DNA from: Burkholderiales bacterium | GTDB lineage: Bacteria > Pseudomonadota > Gammaproteobacteria > Burkholderiales > Burkholderiaceae_C | Direction: 5' to 3' | DNA: 54,465 nt | Assembly (NCBI GenBank): GCA_016213325.1 | Contig: JACRAY010000025.1 | Coordinates: 1 to 54,465, forward strand | Shown here: in pieces, positions 44,415 through 53,364 of the stretch | How positions within the stretch are numbered: position 1 is the first letter of the stretch | Layout of the letters: the number at the start of each line of letters is the position of its first letter | Program-made: the position numbers and the translations under genes | The notes under the pieces: generated by a model | Told to the model about the DNA's origin: nothing | The model's input: only the letters and a program-made list of their open reading frames with translations | Database searches by the model: none

Positions 44415-45797
44415 ATGACCGACATTACCCTAGCGCCCAACGGCTTTGCCGCCCTGGGCCTCGCCCCCGAACTGCTGGCCGCCGTGGCCGACCTGGGTTT
44501 CACCCAGCCGACGCCCGTGCAGCAGCAGGCCATCGGCCTGGCCATGCAGCAGCCCGAAGGCGAAGGCGCAGCCGCCTTCAACGACCTGATGGTGTCCAGC
44601 CAGACCGGCAGCGGCAAGACCGCCGCCTTCCTGCTGCCCGTACTCCACACTCTGGTGGCCCAGCTGGCGCAGAAGGCGCAGCAGGCCCAGCAGGACGCCA
44701 AGGGCAAGCGCCGCAACCCGATGAGCCCGCGCCACTTCAAGGCCGCCGAGCCGGGCGCGCTGATCCTGTGCCCCACGCGCGAACTGGCGCAGCAGGTGGC
44801 GCACGACGCCATCGACCTGGTGAAGCATTGCCGGGGCCTGCGCATCGCCAACGTGGTGGGCGGCATGCCTTACCAGATGCAGATTGCCAAGCTGCAGAAC
44901 GCCAACCTGGTGGTCGCCACCCCGGGCCGATTGCTCGACCTGCAGCGCAGCGGCCAGATCAAGCTGGAAGGCGTGCAGTTCCTGGTGGTCGACGAAGCCG
45001 ACCGCATGCTCGACCTGGGCTTCGCGGACGACCTGGCCGAGGTGCACAAGCTGACCGCTGCCCGCCACCAGACCATGATGTTCAGCGCCACCATCGCGCC
45101 GCGCATCCAGCAGCTCGCCATGCGCGTCATGCGCAACCCGCGCCGGGTCGAGATCGACTCGCCGCAGGAAAAGCACGCCAACATCACCCAGAAGCTGTTC
45201 TGGGCCGACAGCCACGACCACAAGCGCAAGCTTTTGGACCACTGGCTGCGTGACGCCTCCATCGGGCAGGCGATCGTGTTCGCCAGCACCAAGATCGAGT
45301 GCGACGGCCTGGCCGAAGACCTGCAGCAGGCCGGCTTTGCCGCCGTGTCGCTGCACGGCGACCTGTCGCAGGGCCTGCGCAACCGCCGCCTGATGGCGCT
45401 GCGCAACGGCCAGATCCAGTTCCTGGTGGCGACCGACGTGGCGGCGCGCGGCATCGACGTGCCGGCGATCACGCACGTGTTCAACTACGGCCTGCCGATG
45501 AAGAGCGAGGACTACACGCACCGCATCGGCCGCACCGGCCGCGCGGGCCGCGATGGCCTGGCCGTCACGTTCGCCGAGTTCCGCGACCGCCGCAAGATCG
45601 GCGACATCGAGTTCTTCACCAAGCAGCGCCTCAACGCCGAAGTGGTGCCGGGCCTCGAGCCGCGCCAGCGGCCCGTGGCGCCGCGCCGCGAAGGCTTCGG
45701 CGGCGGCGGCAAGCCGGGCCGTGGCTTCGGCCCCGGCCATGGCGCACGCCCGGAACGTTCCGGCTTCGCCAAGCCGCGCTTCGGCGCCAAGCGCTGA
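44415..45797 (+). CDS. DEAD/DEAH-box RNA helicase, RhlE-like
   Basis: A 460-aa ATP-dependent RNA helicase. The Q motif LGFTQPTPVQQQAI, Walker A SSQTGSGKT (61-69), PTRELAQQV, TPGRLLDLQRS, VVDEADRML, SATIAPRIQ and HRIGRTGRAGRDG are in order. Two insertions relative to compact helicases are the acidic QQPEGEGAAAF after the Q motif and a Gln/Lys-rich stretch before PTREL. The C-terminus is Gly/Arg-rich and basic, typical of RhlE-type RNA binding. The leader is unusually structured. Confidence 0.93.
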   Translation: MTDITLAPNGFAALGLAPELLAAVADLGFTQPTPVQQQAIGLAMQQPEGEGAAAFNDLMVSSQTGSGKTAAFLLPVLHTLVAQLAQKAQQAQQDAKGKRRNPMSPRHFKAAEPGALILCPTRELAQQVAHDAIDLVKHCRGLRIANVVGGMPYQMQIAKLQNANLVVATPGRLLDLQRSGQIKLEGVQFLVVDEADRMLDLGFADDLAEVHKLTAARHQTMMFSATIAPRIQQLAMRVMRNPRRVEIDSPQEKHANITQKLFWADSHDHKRKLLDHWLRDASIGQAIVFASTKIECDGLAEDLQQAGFAAVSLHGDLSQGLRNRRLMALRNGQIQFLVATDVAARGIDVPAITHVFNYGLPMKSEDYTHRIGRTGRAGRDGLAVTFAEFRDRRKIGDIEFFTKQRLNAEVVPGLEPRQRPVAPRREGFGGGGKPGRGFGPGHGARPERSGFAKPRFGAKR

Positions 45798-45845
45798 AGT
45801 CCGACTTGCGCTGAATCAAACCTCGGCGACCCGGGGTTGGATAGC

Positions 45846-45877
45846 CTTGGTCCCAGTACGGGTACTGGAGAACCAAG
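45846..45877 (+). promoter_or_regulatory. Two-stem hairpin masking the bacteriohemerythrin RBS
   Basis: CTTGGT (45846-45851) pairs with ACCAAG (45872-45877), enclosing CCAGTA-CGGG-TACTGG (45853-45868). The GGAG that would serve as SD (45867-45870) lies at the edge of the inner stem, so folding could limit translation. Confidence 0.4.
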
Positions 45878-45879
45878 CA

Positions 45880-46374
45880 ATGTCCACGCTGGAAAAACAT
45901 GCGCACGGCGGCTTCGTCGTCGAATGGCGGGATGGATTCAAGATCGGCCTGCCGCAGGTGGACGCCGAGCACCGCCACCTCTTCACGCTGGTGCGCTCGC
46001 TGAGCGCCACCAACGTGCAAGCCACGCTCGACGAGCTGCTGGAATACGTCGTCACGCACTTCACCAACGAGCAGGCGCTGATGGAGGAGAGCGGTTTTCC
46101 CGACTTCCACCAGCACCTGGCGCTGCACGAGCAGTTCAGCTCGCAGGTGGCCGAGTTCCTGAGCGGCACCGACGAGTGGTCGGAAGACCGCATCCAGTCC
46201 CTGCGCAAGTTCCTCAACAAGTGGCTGGTCGGGCACATCCTCACGCACGACCTGCGCTTCGGCAAGTGGTACCAGGAGCACGTGACGAAGACCGGCCATG
46301 CGCCGCAGGCGCCTCGCGCACAGGTCACCAGGGCCAAGGTCGGCTGGTTCGACCGCCTGCTCGGGCGCGGCTGA
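45880..46374 (+). CDS. Bacteriohemerythrin
   Basis: A 164-aa four-helix non-haem di-iron oxygen-binding protein. All seven ligands are present: His31 (AEHRHLF), His60 and Glu64 (HFTNE), His79 and His83 (HLALH), His119 and Asp124 (HILTHD). A basic tail of about 30 residues follows (RAQVTRAKVGWFDRLLGRG). Single-domain types store or transport O2, or deliver it to oxygenases. It sits on its own 82 bp after the helicase gene. Confidence 0.92.
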   Translation: MSTLEKHAHGGFVVEWRDGFKIGLPQVDAEHRHLFTLVRSLSATNVQATLDELLEYVVTHFTNEQALMEESGFPDFHQHLALHEQFSSQVAEFLSGTDEWSEDRIQSLRKFLNKWLVGHILTHDLRFGKWYQEHVTKTGHAPQAPRAQVTRAKVGWFDRLLGRG

Positions 46375-46407
46375 CGCCTTGCCGCGGGCGGGGCCTTCGC
46401 GGCCGGC

Positions 46408-47532
46408 TCAGGCAAGGCCCGCGATGTCGGGCTCGCGGCCGATGCCGGGCGCGTCGCCGAGGCGGCACACGCCGTCGTCGGGCGATGTGAATTGCGCTGC
46501 CACCTGGGTGCGCAACGGATTCGGGTTTGCGTCCACTTCCAGCCAACCCGGCGTGTTGCAGGCGGCCAGCATGTGGGCCGAAGCAAGCAGGCCGACACCG
46601 CCGCCGAGGTAGTGCGGGCAGTAGCGCACACCGGCTTGCAACGCTAGCTGCACGACGGGCCAGCAGCCTGAAATGCCGCCCCACTTCGCCAGGTCCGGCT
46701 GCAGCACCGCGAGTACCCGTGAGTGCAGCGCCTCTTCGAAAGCCGGCTGGCCGACGATGTTCTCGCCCGCCGCGAGCGGCGTTGCGCACTGCTGCTTCAA
46801 GGCCTGCCACTCGTGCCACGGCCGGTCGGCCCGCAGCGGCTCCTCCAGCCAGCCAAGGCGGAAGTCGCGCAGGGCGGCCCCCATTTCAAGGGCCTCTTCC
46901 AACTGCCATGCCTGGTTGGCGTCCGCCATGAGCGGCGTGGCGTCGCCCAGCACCTGGCGCAGCGCGTCAAGGTTGGCCAGGTCGCGCTCGCGGCCGAAGC
47001 CCACCTTCAGCTTGAAGGCCCGGTAGCCGTCGGCGTGCCGCTGCGCCGCGATGACCTGCGGCTGGTCGGGGTTGATGCCGCTCGCGTACACGCTCACCGC
47101 GTCGCCGCTGCCACCGAGGAAGCGCCACAGGGGCTGTCGCGAACGGCGCGCGCACAGGTCCCAGAGTGCCAGGTCGAGCCCCGCAATGGCCTGCGCGAGC
47201 GGACCATACTCGCCGGCCTGGATGGCGAGCACCGCGGTCTGCGCCGTGAGCCACTCGAAGGCTTCCGGGCAGCTCGCGAAGGACCGGCTGGTGAGCAGGG
47301 GCGCCAACACGGTGTCGACCAGCTGCGCACGATGCTCCGCGCCGCACGACGGGAAGTTGCACCAGACTTCACCCCAGCCCCAGGCGCCGTCGGCATCCTC
47401 CACCCGCACGAAGACGGCGGGCCGGTCGCGCATGATCCCGAACGAGGTGCGCACCGGCGTCGCGATGGGGCTGCGCAGCACGAAGGCCTGCACCCGTGCC
47501 GGCCGCACGGCCGCCTGTGGCAGGGTCCTCAT
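46408..47532 (-). CDS. Mandelate racemase/muconate-lactonizing enzyme family protein
   Basis: A 374-aa enolase-superfamily enzyme. Visible residues are the general base motif KLK (Lys174/Lys176), Mg2+ ligands Asp204 (DANQAW), Glu230 (WLEEP) and Glu256 (AAGENI), and the downstream PDLAKWGG (Asp280, Lys283) with His307 (PHYLGG). It abstracts a proton next to a carboxylate; the substrate is probably a sugar acid or other hydroxy acid. The ATG overlaps the GntR stop (ATGA). Neighbouring ABC and GMC genes suggest uptake and oxidation of the same compound. Confidence 0.87.
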   Translation of the reverse strand: MRTLPQAAVRPARVQAFVLRSPIATPVRTSFGIMRDRPAVFVRVEDADGAWGWGEVWCNFPSCGAEHRAQLVDTVLAPLLTSRSFASCPEAFEWLTAQTAVLAIQAGEYGPLAQAIAGLDLALWDLCARRSRQPLWRFLGGSGDAVSVYASGINPDQPQVIAAQRHADGYRAFKLKVGFGRERDLANLDALRQVLGDATPLMADANQAWQLEEALEMGAALRDFRLGWLEEPLRADRPWHEWQALKQQCATPLAAGENIVGQPAFEEALHSRVLAVLQPDLAKWGGISGCWPVVQLALQAGVRYCPHYLGGGVGLLASAHMLAACNTPGWLEVDANPNPLRTQVAAQFTSPDDGVCRLGDAPGIGREPDIAGLA

Positions 47533-48254
47533 GGCTTCAGATCCATCTCGAGGCGGATCGCATCGCCGCGATAGGTGACTTCGGCCAGGTAGATCACCGT
47601 GCCCTCGTCGTCGCGGAACACGCGACGCACTTCGGCCACGGGTGAATTCACGGGGACCTGCAGGTGCTCGGCGACTTCCATGTCGGCCGTGCCGATGGTC
47701 AGCACCTGGTGGGCCTGGCGGATGTGCACGTCCTTCATGGTGGTGAGGATGGGGATCACGGTCTTGCTCCGGAACCTGGCGGGCGAGCGACGGAAGATGC
47801 GCTCGTCCAGGTAGATATCGATCACGCAGTAAGGCTGGCCGTCGCGCAGGTGCACGCGGCGCATGTAGGCGTAGCGCTCCGCCGCCTGGCCTTCGCCTTC
47901 CCTCAGCGGGGGCGACCCCGCCGACTCGTCGATGTTCACGATGCGCGGCTGGGTGTCGGTGTACATGCGCGCCAGCTCGTCCAGTGTCGTGACGACGCTG
48001 ATGACCTGCTCGCGGCGCGGCGCCCCGGTGACGAACGTGCCGCGGCCGCGCTGCGGCGAAACGAGGCCGTCGCGCGCGAGCAGGTCGACGGCTTGCCGCA
48101 CCGTGACGCGTGCCACGCCGAATTCGCTCATGAGGGCTTCGAGCGACGGCAGCCGGTGGCCGTGCGGCCAGTGGCCGCGCTCGATGCGGCGGCGCATCAG
48201 GTCGGCCATCTGCAGGTAGCGCGGCACCGGGCTGTCAAGGAAGCGGGCGGACAT
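47529..48254 (-). CDS. GntR family transcriptional regulator, HutC/UTRA type
   Basis: A 241-aa regulator. An N-terminal winged helix (YLQMADLMRRRIERGHWPHGHRLPS then ARVTVRQAVDLLARDGLVSPQRGRGTFV) is followed by a UTRA ligand-binding domain (ERYAYMRRVHLRDGQPYCVIDIYL, PVAEVRRVFRDDEGTVIYLAEVTYRGD). It probably represses the divergent ABC operon and its own transcript until an effector binds. It is coupled to the MR-family enzyme gene downstream. Confidence 0.88.
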   Translation of the reverse strand: MSARFLDSPVPRYLQMADLMRRRIERGHWPHGHRLPSLEALMSEFGVARVTVRQAVDLLARDGLVSPQRGRGTFVTGAPRREQVISVVTTLDELARMYTDTQPRIVNIDESAGSPPLREGEGQAAERYAYMRRVHLRDGQPYCVIDIYLDERIFRRSPARFRSKTVIPILTTMKDVHIRQAHQVLTIGTADMEVAEHLQVPVNSPVAEVRRVFRDDEGTVIYLAEVTYRGDAIRLEMDLKP

Positions 48255-48307
48255 GCGGTGAGTCGGGTAGGGAAATCGAGGGCTCTGGCGAGGGCGGGCT
48301 AATGGTA

Positions 48308-48317
48308 CTATCGATAG
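48308..48317. promoter_or_regulatory. Palindrome in the GntR/ABC divergent promoter, candidate operator
   Basis: CTATCGATAG is a perfect 10-bp palindrome directly before the permease start (ATG 48319). TACTAT (48306-48311) would be the -10 of the ABC operon and overlaps it. That is a plausible repressor site for the GntR protein. Confidence 0.45.
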
Positions 48318-48318
48318 G

Positions 48319-49074
48319 ATGTTAGGTAAACAGGTGTTCTGGCTGTCGGCGCCGTGGGTGCTGATCGTGGCGCTCTGGTACGCCGTGCGCGAAAGCGGCT
48401 TCATCAACCCGGCGCTGGTTCCGGCGCCGCACCAGGTCGCAGCCAAGTTCATGGAGCTGGCCGGCGGGCGGCTCGGGCAGGACGTGCTCATGTCGACGCA
48501 GCGGGTGTTCTTCGGCGTGCTGCTGGGGGTCTCCCTCGCCGTGCCCGTGGGCTTCTGCCTCGGCTGGTACAAGGGCCTGCGCGGCTTCATGGACCCCGTG
48601 ATCAACTTCTTCCGCGCCCTCCCGCCGATAGCGCTCATCCCGCTGGTGATCGTCTATTTCGGCATCGGCGAGTCGGCCAAGATCGCCATCCTGTTCTACG
48701 CATCGTTCTTCGCCGGGGTCATCGTCATGTACGAAGGCATCGCGCAGATCAGCCCGATTTTCATCAAGGTGGCCCGCACGCTGGGCGCCAGCGACCTGGA
48801 GCTGTTCGGCAAGGTGATCGTGCCGCTCACCGTTCCGCACATCCTCACGGCTGTGCGCGTGGCGCTCGGAGTCGCGTGGGCGACGCTGGTGGCCTCGGAG
48901 CTGATCGCCGCGCAGCAGGGCCTGGGCGCGCTGATCCAGAATGCCTCGTCCTTCTTCCAGCTCGACATCATCTACGTGGGCATCATCTGCATCGGGTTCG
49001 TCGCGCTGGTGATGGACCTCTTGCTGCGGCTGGCCACGCGGCGCATGGTGGCGTGGCAGGAGCGCATCGCATGA
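48319..49074 (+). CDS. ABC transporter permease, SsuC/TauC type
   Basis: A 251-aa membrane permease with about six helices. The EAA loop (EGIAQISPIFIKVARTLGASDLELFGKVIVP) is near residues 135-165, typical of SsuC/TauC/nitrate-taurine-type importers. It works with the ATPase and binding protein downstream. The stop overlaps the ATPase start by ATGA. Confidence 0.92.
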   Translation: MLGKQVFWLSAPWVLIVALWYAVRESGFINPALVPAPHQVAAKFMELAGGRLGQDVLMSTQRVFFGVLLGVSLAVPVGFCLGWYKGLRGFMDPVINFFRALPPIALIPLVIVYFGIGESAKIAILFYASFFAGVIVMYEGIAQISPIFIKVARTLGASDLELFGKVIVPLTVPHILTAVRVALGVAWATLVASELIAAQQGLGALIQNASSFFQLDIIYVGIICIGFVALVMDLLLRLATRRMVAWQERIA

Positions 49075-49877
49075 CGGCGCGCATCCGCTTCGAGCACGTG
49101 TCGGTGGACTTTCCGACAGCAGCCGGCCCCATGCGCGTGCTGGACGACGTCAGCTTCGAGATCGACAACGGGGAGTTCGTGTCGGTCATCGGCCCTTCGG
49201 GCTGCGGCAAGACGACCATGATGAACATCGTGGGCGGCTTCGTGCAGCCCACGCAGGGCCGCGTGCTGCTCGATGGCAAGCCGGTGGCCGGCCCCGGGCC
49301 CGACCGCGGCGTGATCTTCCAGGAATACGGTGTGTTCCCGTGGCTCACGGTGCGGCAGAACATCGCCTTCGGGCTGAAGCTGAAGGCCAATGCGGCGCAC
49401 GCGGGCGAACGCGATGGGATCGTCGCGCGCTACATGGAGTTGATGGGCCTGTCGGACTTTGCCGACCACTACCCGAAGCACCTGTCCGGCGGCATGCGCC
49501 AGCGCCTGGCCATCGCCCGCGCCTACGCCGTGCGGCCCGAGTTCCTGCTCATGGACGAGCCGTTCGGCGCACTCGACGCGCAGACGCGCACGGCGATGCA
49601 GGACCTGCTGCTCGAAGTGCTGCAGCGGGAGGGCAAGACCGTGATGCTGATCACGCACTCGGTCGAGGAAGCGATCTACCTGTCGTCGCGAATCGTCGTC
49701 GTCACGGCACGGCCCGCGCGCATCCGCACCATCATCGACGTCCCGTTCGGCTACCCGCGCGCCGAAGGCGTCCACGAGGACCCCCGCTTCGGCGAGCTGC
49801 GCGCGCAAATCCGCGAGCTCGTCATGCAGGAGTATGCGGCGCAAGCGCGCCAGGCGACCGTGCGGGTCGCCGAATGA
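49071..49877 (+). CDS. ABC transporter ATP-binding protein, SsuB/TauB type
   Basis: A 268-aa ATPase. Walker A GPSGCGKT is near residue 42-49, Q-loop FQEYGVFPWLTV, signature LSGGMRQRLAIARA, Walker B FLLMDEPFGALD and the H-loop ITHSVEEAIYLS follow in order. It couples ATP hydrolysis to uptake through the adjacent permease. Coupled to the permease gene, it is followed by the binding protein after 32 bp. Confidence 0.94.
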   Translation: MTARIRFEHVSVDFPTAAGPMRVLDDVSFEIDNGEFVSVIGPSGCGKTTMMNIVGGFVQPTQGRVLLDGKPVAGPGPDRGVIFQEYGVFPWLTVRQNIAFGLKLKANAAHAGERDGIVARYMELMGLSDFADHYPKHLSGGMRQRLAIARAYAVRPEFLLMDEPFGALDAQTRTAMQDLLLEVLQREGKTVMLITHSVEEAIYLSSRIVVVTARPARIRTIIDVPFGYPRAEGVHEDPRFGELRAQIRELVMQEYAAQARQATVRVAE

Positions 49878-49909
49878 GACCGGAAGCACCCACTCAAGGA
49901 GACAGACCC

Positions 49910-50905
49910 ATGGCCATCCAACGCAGACATGTGATCCAGGCGGCGGCTGCCGCCACGCTCGGCGCCGCCGCCCCGCTCGCTTTCGGGCAGGCCCGCACCC
50001 AGTTGAAGGTCGGCTATCTCCACACGCCGGCCGTCGACGGGCACATCTGGATCGGCCAGCAGGGCGGCGCGTTCGCCAAGCACGGGCTCGAGCTGGAGCT
50101 GGTGCAGTTCACGACCGGCCTGGAGCTGTTCCAGGCCATGATCGGGGGCAGCCTCGACATGCTGACCACAGGCGCGGTGGTTTCCAACTTCCCGGCGCGC
50201 GGCCAGGGCAAGGTGTTCCTGATGAACAACATCGAGTACGCTACGGCGCAGCTGTGGGTGCGCGAGGACATCAGGACGCTGGCCGACCTGAAGGGCAAGC
50301 AGGTTTCCACCACCACCGGCACCACCGCGCACGTTTTCCTCGACCGCGCGCTGCGCTCGGCCGGCGTCGACCCCGCCAAGGATGTCCAACTGGTCAACCA
50401 GCGCATGACCGAGGCCGTGACCTCGTTCATCTCCGGCGCCGTGCCGGCGGTGGCGCTCTGGGTACCGTTCGACGTGACCGTCCGGCAGAAGATGCCGGGC
50501 GCGCGCAAGCTCATCGATGCCTCGGCCTTCTTCCCGCAGGCAGCCATCATGGGCGGCTGGGCCGCGCGCAACGACTGGTACGACAGGAACCGCCCGACGG
50601 TCTTGAAGCTGATTGCGGCCTGGGGCGAAGTGAACGACGTGATCACGGGCAAGCCTGAAGCAGCCGCCGAAATGCTGCAGAAGTCCAACTACAAGGAAGT
50701 GCCGCTCGCCGACTTCAAGGAGCAGTTCAAGGCCTCGAAGTACTACACCAACGCCGAGTGGCGCACGCGCTACCAGGACGGCACCGTCACGAAGTGGCTG
50801 CAGCAGGTGACCGACTTCTTCGTCTCGAATGCGAACATCCAGGGCGCGTTGAAGGCCGAGCAGTACTTCGACGCGAAGCCGTTCCTGGAAACCATCAAGG
50901 CATGA
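49910..50905 (+). CDS. ABC transporter substrate-binding protein, SsuA/NMT1 type
   Basis: A 331-aa periplasmic protein. The signal peptide has an RR motif (QRRHVIQAAAAATLGAAAPLAFG) and may use Tat. The mature part (KVGYLHTPAVDGHIWIGQQGGAFAKHGLELEL) fits the SsuA/TauA/NMT1 family that binds sulfonates, nitrate or pyrimidine precursors, but the exact substrate is not clear from the sequence. AAGGAG precedes the ATG. Its stop overlaps the GMC oxidoreductase start by ATGA. Confidence 0.88.
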   Translation: MAIQRRHVIQAAAAATLGAAAPLAFGQARTQLKVGYLHTPAVDGHIWIGQQGGAFAKHGLELELVQFTTGLELFQAMIGGSLDMLTTGAVVSNFPARGQGKVFLMNNIEYATAQLWVREDIRTLADLKGKQVSTTTGTTAHVFLDRALRSAGVDPAKDVQLVNQRMTEAVTSFISGAVPAVALWVPFDVTVRQKMPGARKLIDASAFFPQAAIMGGWAARNDWYDRNRPTVLKLIAAWGEVNDVITGKPEAAAEMLQKSNYKEVPLADFKEQFKASKYYTNAEWRTRYQDGTVTKWLQQVTDFFVSNANIQGALKAEQYFDAKPFLETIKA

Positions 50906-52545
50906 CCGGCGCGCAGGCGCGCGGCTACGACTACATCGTCATCGGCGCCGGGTCGGCGGGCTGCGTGCTGGCCAACAGGCTGAGCGCCGACCCCGCGCGG
51001 CGCGTGCTGGTTCTGGAGGCAGGTGGCGAGGGCGGCCAGTTCTGGCTGCGCATGCCGATCGGCTACTTCCGCACCATCTACGACCCGCGCTATTCGTGGC
51101 AATTCCCCCTCGAGCCCCAGGAGTCGACGGGCAACCGGGCCATCGTCTGGCCGCGCGGCAAGGTGCTGGGCGGCTCCAGCGCGATCAACGGGCTGCTCTA
51201 CATCCGCGGCCAGCATGCCGACTTCGACGACTGGGCTCGCATGGGCTCGCAGGGCTGGAGCTACCGCGAACTGCTGCCGTACTTCAAGCGCTCCGAGCGC
51301 TACGAGGGCGGCGAGAGCGAGTACCACGGGGCGAGCGGCGAGATGTGCGTGTCGGACCTGCGCAACGACCACCCGTATTGCGACGCATGGGTCGCAGCCG
51401 CCGTCGAAGCGGGCCACGGCCGCAATCCCGACTTCAACGGCGCGCGCACCGAGGGCGTCGGCGCCTACCAGCTCACGCTGCGTGGGCACTGGCGCTGCGA
51501 TGCGGCGGTGGCCTTTCTCGAACCGGTGCGCGCCCGGCCCAACCTCACGGTGCAAACCGGCGTCCACGTGACGCGCATCCTTGTCGAGGCGGGGCAGGCC
51601 GTGGGCGTCGAGTGGCTGGAGCAGGGCCGGGTGCAAAGCGCCCGCGCAGACGGCGAGGTGCTGCTCGCCGCCGGCGCGCTGCAGTCGCCGCATCTGCTGC
51701 AGCTGTCGGGCATAGGGCCGGCGGACGTGCTGCGCTCGCACGGCCTGCCGGTGCACGCCGATCTCCCGGAAGTCGGCGCCAACCTGCAGGACCACTACCA
51801 GGCACGAGTCATCGTGAAGCTCAAGCACCGCATGTCGCTCAACGACCAGGTGCGCAACCCGTTCGGGCTGGCTTCGATGGCCTGGCAGTGGGCGATGCAC
51901 CAGCGCGGCCCGCTGACGGTGGGCGCCGGCCAGGTCGGCGGCATGGTGTGCAGCGAGTACGCGCAAGGCGGGCGCCCCGATGTGCTGTTCAACGTCATGC
52001 CGCTGTCGGTCGACAAGCCGGGCGACCCGCTGCACCGCTTCTCCGGTTTTTCGGCCTCGGCCGCGCAGTGCCGGCCGCTGTCGCGCGGCACGGTGCAGGT
52101 CCGTTCTGCCGACCCCCTGCAGGCACCGCGCATCGTGTCCAACTGCCTGGCCGAGCCGCATGACGTGAAGGTGCTGGTGGCCGGCCTGCGGATGCTGCGC
52201 GACATCTACCGCCAGCCCTCGTTCCGCGACCTCGTCACGGGCGAGGAATACCTGCCGGGCAACGATGCGACGACTGCGGCGCAGCTCGAGGCGTTTGCGC
52301 GCACCAAGGGCGGCACCGTGTTCCACCCGACCAGCACCTGCCGCATGGGTGGCGACGCGGCATCGGTCGTGGACCCGCAGCTGCGGGTGCGCGGCGTAGG
52401 GCGGCTGCGCGTGATCGATGCGTCGGTGATGCCTGCGATCGTGTCGACCAACACCAACGCGGCTTCGATCATGATCGGCGAGAAGGGGGCAGCGATGGTG
52501 CTGGCGCAAAGCCAGGCATCCGAGCCGGGCCTTCGCGCTTCCTAA
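50902..52545 (+). CDS. GMC family FAD oxidoreductase (choline dehydrogenase-like)
   Basis: A 547-aa flavoenzyme. FAD motif VIGAGSAGCVLANRLS is at the N-terminus, then PRGKVLGGSSAINGLLYIRG, GALQSPHLLQLSGIG, and C-terminal HPTSTCRMGG and VSTNTNAASIMIGEKGA with the catalytic His/Asn region. It oxidises an alcohol group of an unknown substrate. It is the last gene of the ABC operon, suggesting the imported compound is its substrate. It converges on the DUF455 gene with a 4-bp overlap. Confidence 0.9.
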   Translation: MTGAQARGYDYIVIGAGSAGCVLANRLSADPARRVLVLEAGGEGGQFWLRMPIGYFRTIYDPRYSWQFPLEPQESTGNRAIVWPRGKVLGGSSAINGLLYIRGQHADFDDWARMGSQGWSYRELLPYFKRSERYEGGESEYHGASGEMCVSDLRNDHPYCDAWVAAAVEAGHGRNPDFNGARTEGVGAYQLTLRGHWRCDAAVAFLEPVRARPNLTVQTGVHVTRILVEAGQAVGVEWLEQGRVQSARADGEVLLAAGALQSPHLLQLSGIGPADVLRSHGLPVHADLPEVGANLQDHYQARVIVKLKHRMSLNDQVRNPFGLASMAWQWAMHQRGPLTVGAGQVGGMVCSEYAQGGRPDVLFNVMPLSVDKPGDPLHRFSGFSASAAQCRPLSRGTVQVRSADPLQAPRIVSNCLAEPHDVKVLVAGLRMLRDIYRQPSFRDLVTGEEYLPGNDATTAAQLEAFARTKGGTVFHPTSTCRMGGDAASVVDPQLRVRGVGRLRVIDASVMPAIVSTNTNAASIMIGEKGAAMVLAQSQASEPGLRAS

Positions 52546-53324
52546 TCACCCGGCAGCCGCGCGATTTCGGCCTCGTCGAATCCGGCCGCACGCCTGGCTT
52601 CGACGTTGAAGGGGCCGCGCAGGCGCGGCGCGCCATGGCGCTGCGCGAGTTCATCATAGGTCGGGACGGGGTCGAGCCCGCGCTGCGCGCACAGGTGCCG
52701 GTACCAACGATTGCCCACTGACACATGACCGATCTCATCGCGCAGGATCAGGTCGAGGATCTCACCGGCCTGGAGGTCGCCCGCCGCCACCAGTTTTGCC
52801 TTGATGGGCAGCGAAGCGTCGAGCCCGCGCGCTTCCAGCGTGCGCGACACCAGCGCCAGCCGCGCCAGCAGGTCGGCTTTCGTCTTCCCGGCCATCTCCC
52901 ACAGGCCATCGTGCGCGGGAAAGCTCCCGTAGTCGCAGCCCATGCCTTGCAGGTGGGCGCGCAGCAGCTGGAAGTGCAGCGCTTCTTCCCGTGCCACGCC
53001 GATCCACTGCCGGTAGAACTGCGCCGGCATGCCGGGGAACCGCCACACGATGTCGGCTGCGAGGTTGATGGCGTTGAACTCGATGTGGGCCAGCGCATGG
53101 ATGAGCGCGGCGCGGCCTTCGGCCGTGTGCATCGAACGCTGCCTGAGCTGCGACGGTGCAACCAGCGCGGGCGCTGCCGGCCGACCAGGGATGCCCGTGG
53201 GCTCCTCGATCGACTCGTCCTCGCCCACGGCCAGCCCATCCGGCAGTGCCCGCGCCAGCTCGGCCTTGTGCCCCGGCTCGCTTTCGAGCAGGACGGCGAG
53301 CGCAGCACGTCGGGCAGTCGTCAT
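52542..53324 (-). CDS. DUF455 family ferritin-like protein
   Basis: A 260-aa all-helical protein with ferritin-like metal motifs: HALAHIEFNAINLAADIVWRF and AREEALHFQLLRAHL near residues 76-125, and DEIGHVSVGNRWYRHLC further on. Glu/His residues at these positions could bind a di-metal centre. Family function is unknown, though the fold often supports oxidative chemistry. Its start lies 41 bp from the 5' end of the group II intron. Confidence 0.85.
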   Translation of the reverse strand: MTTARRAALAVLLESEPGHKAELARALPDGLAVGEDESIEEPTGIPGRPAAPALVAPSQLRQRSMHTAEGRAALIHALAHIEFNAINLAADIVWRFPGMPAQFYRQWIGVAREEALHFQLLRAHLQGMGCDYGSFPAHDGLWEMAGKTKADLLARLALVSRTLEARGLDASLPIKAKLVAAGDLQAGEILDLILRDEIGHVSVGNRWYRHLCAQRGLDPVPTYDELAQRHGAPRLRGPFNVEARRAAGFDEAEIARLPGD

Positions 53325-53364
53325 ACGGCGAGCATAGCAACGCCTCCCTACAATCCGTCGCATG

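Noticed and set aside
50770..52509. 579-codon minus-strand frame opposite the GMC oxidoreductase
   Set aside because: Composition is His/Arg/Gln-rich as in other antisense shadows, while the plus strand has a full set of GMC motifs.
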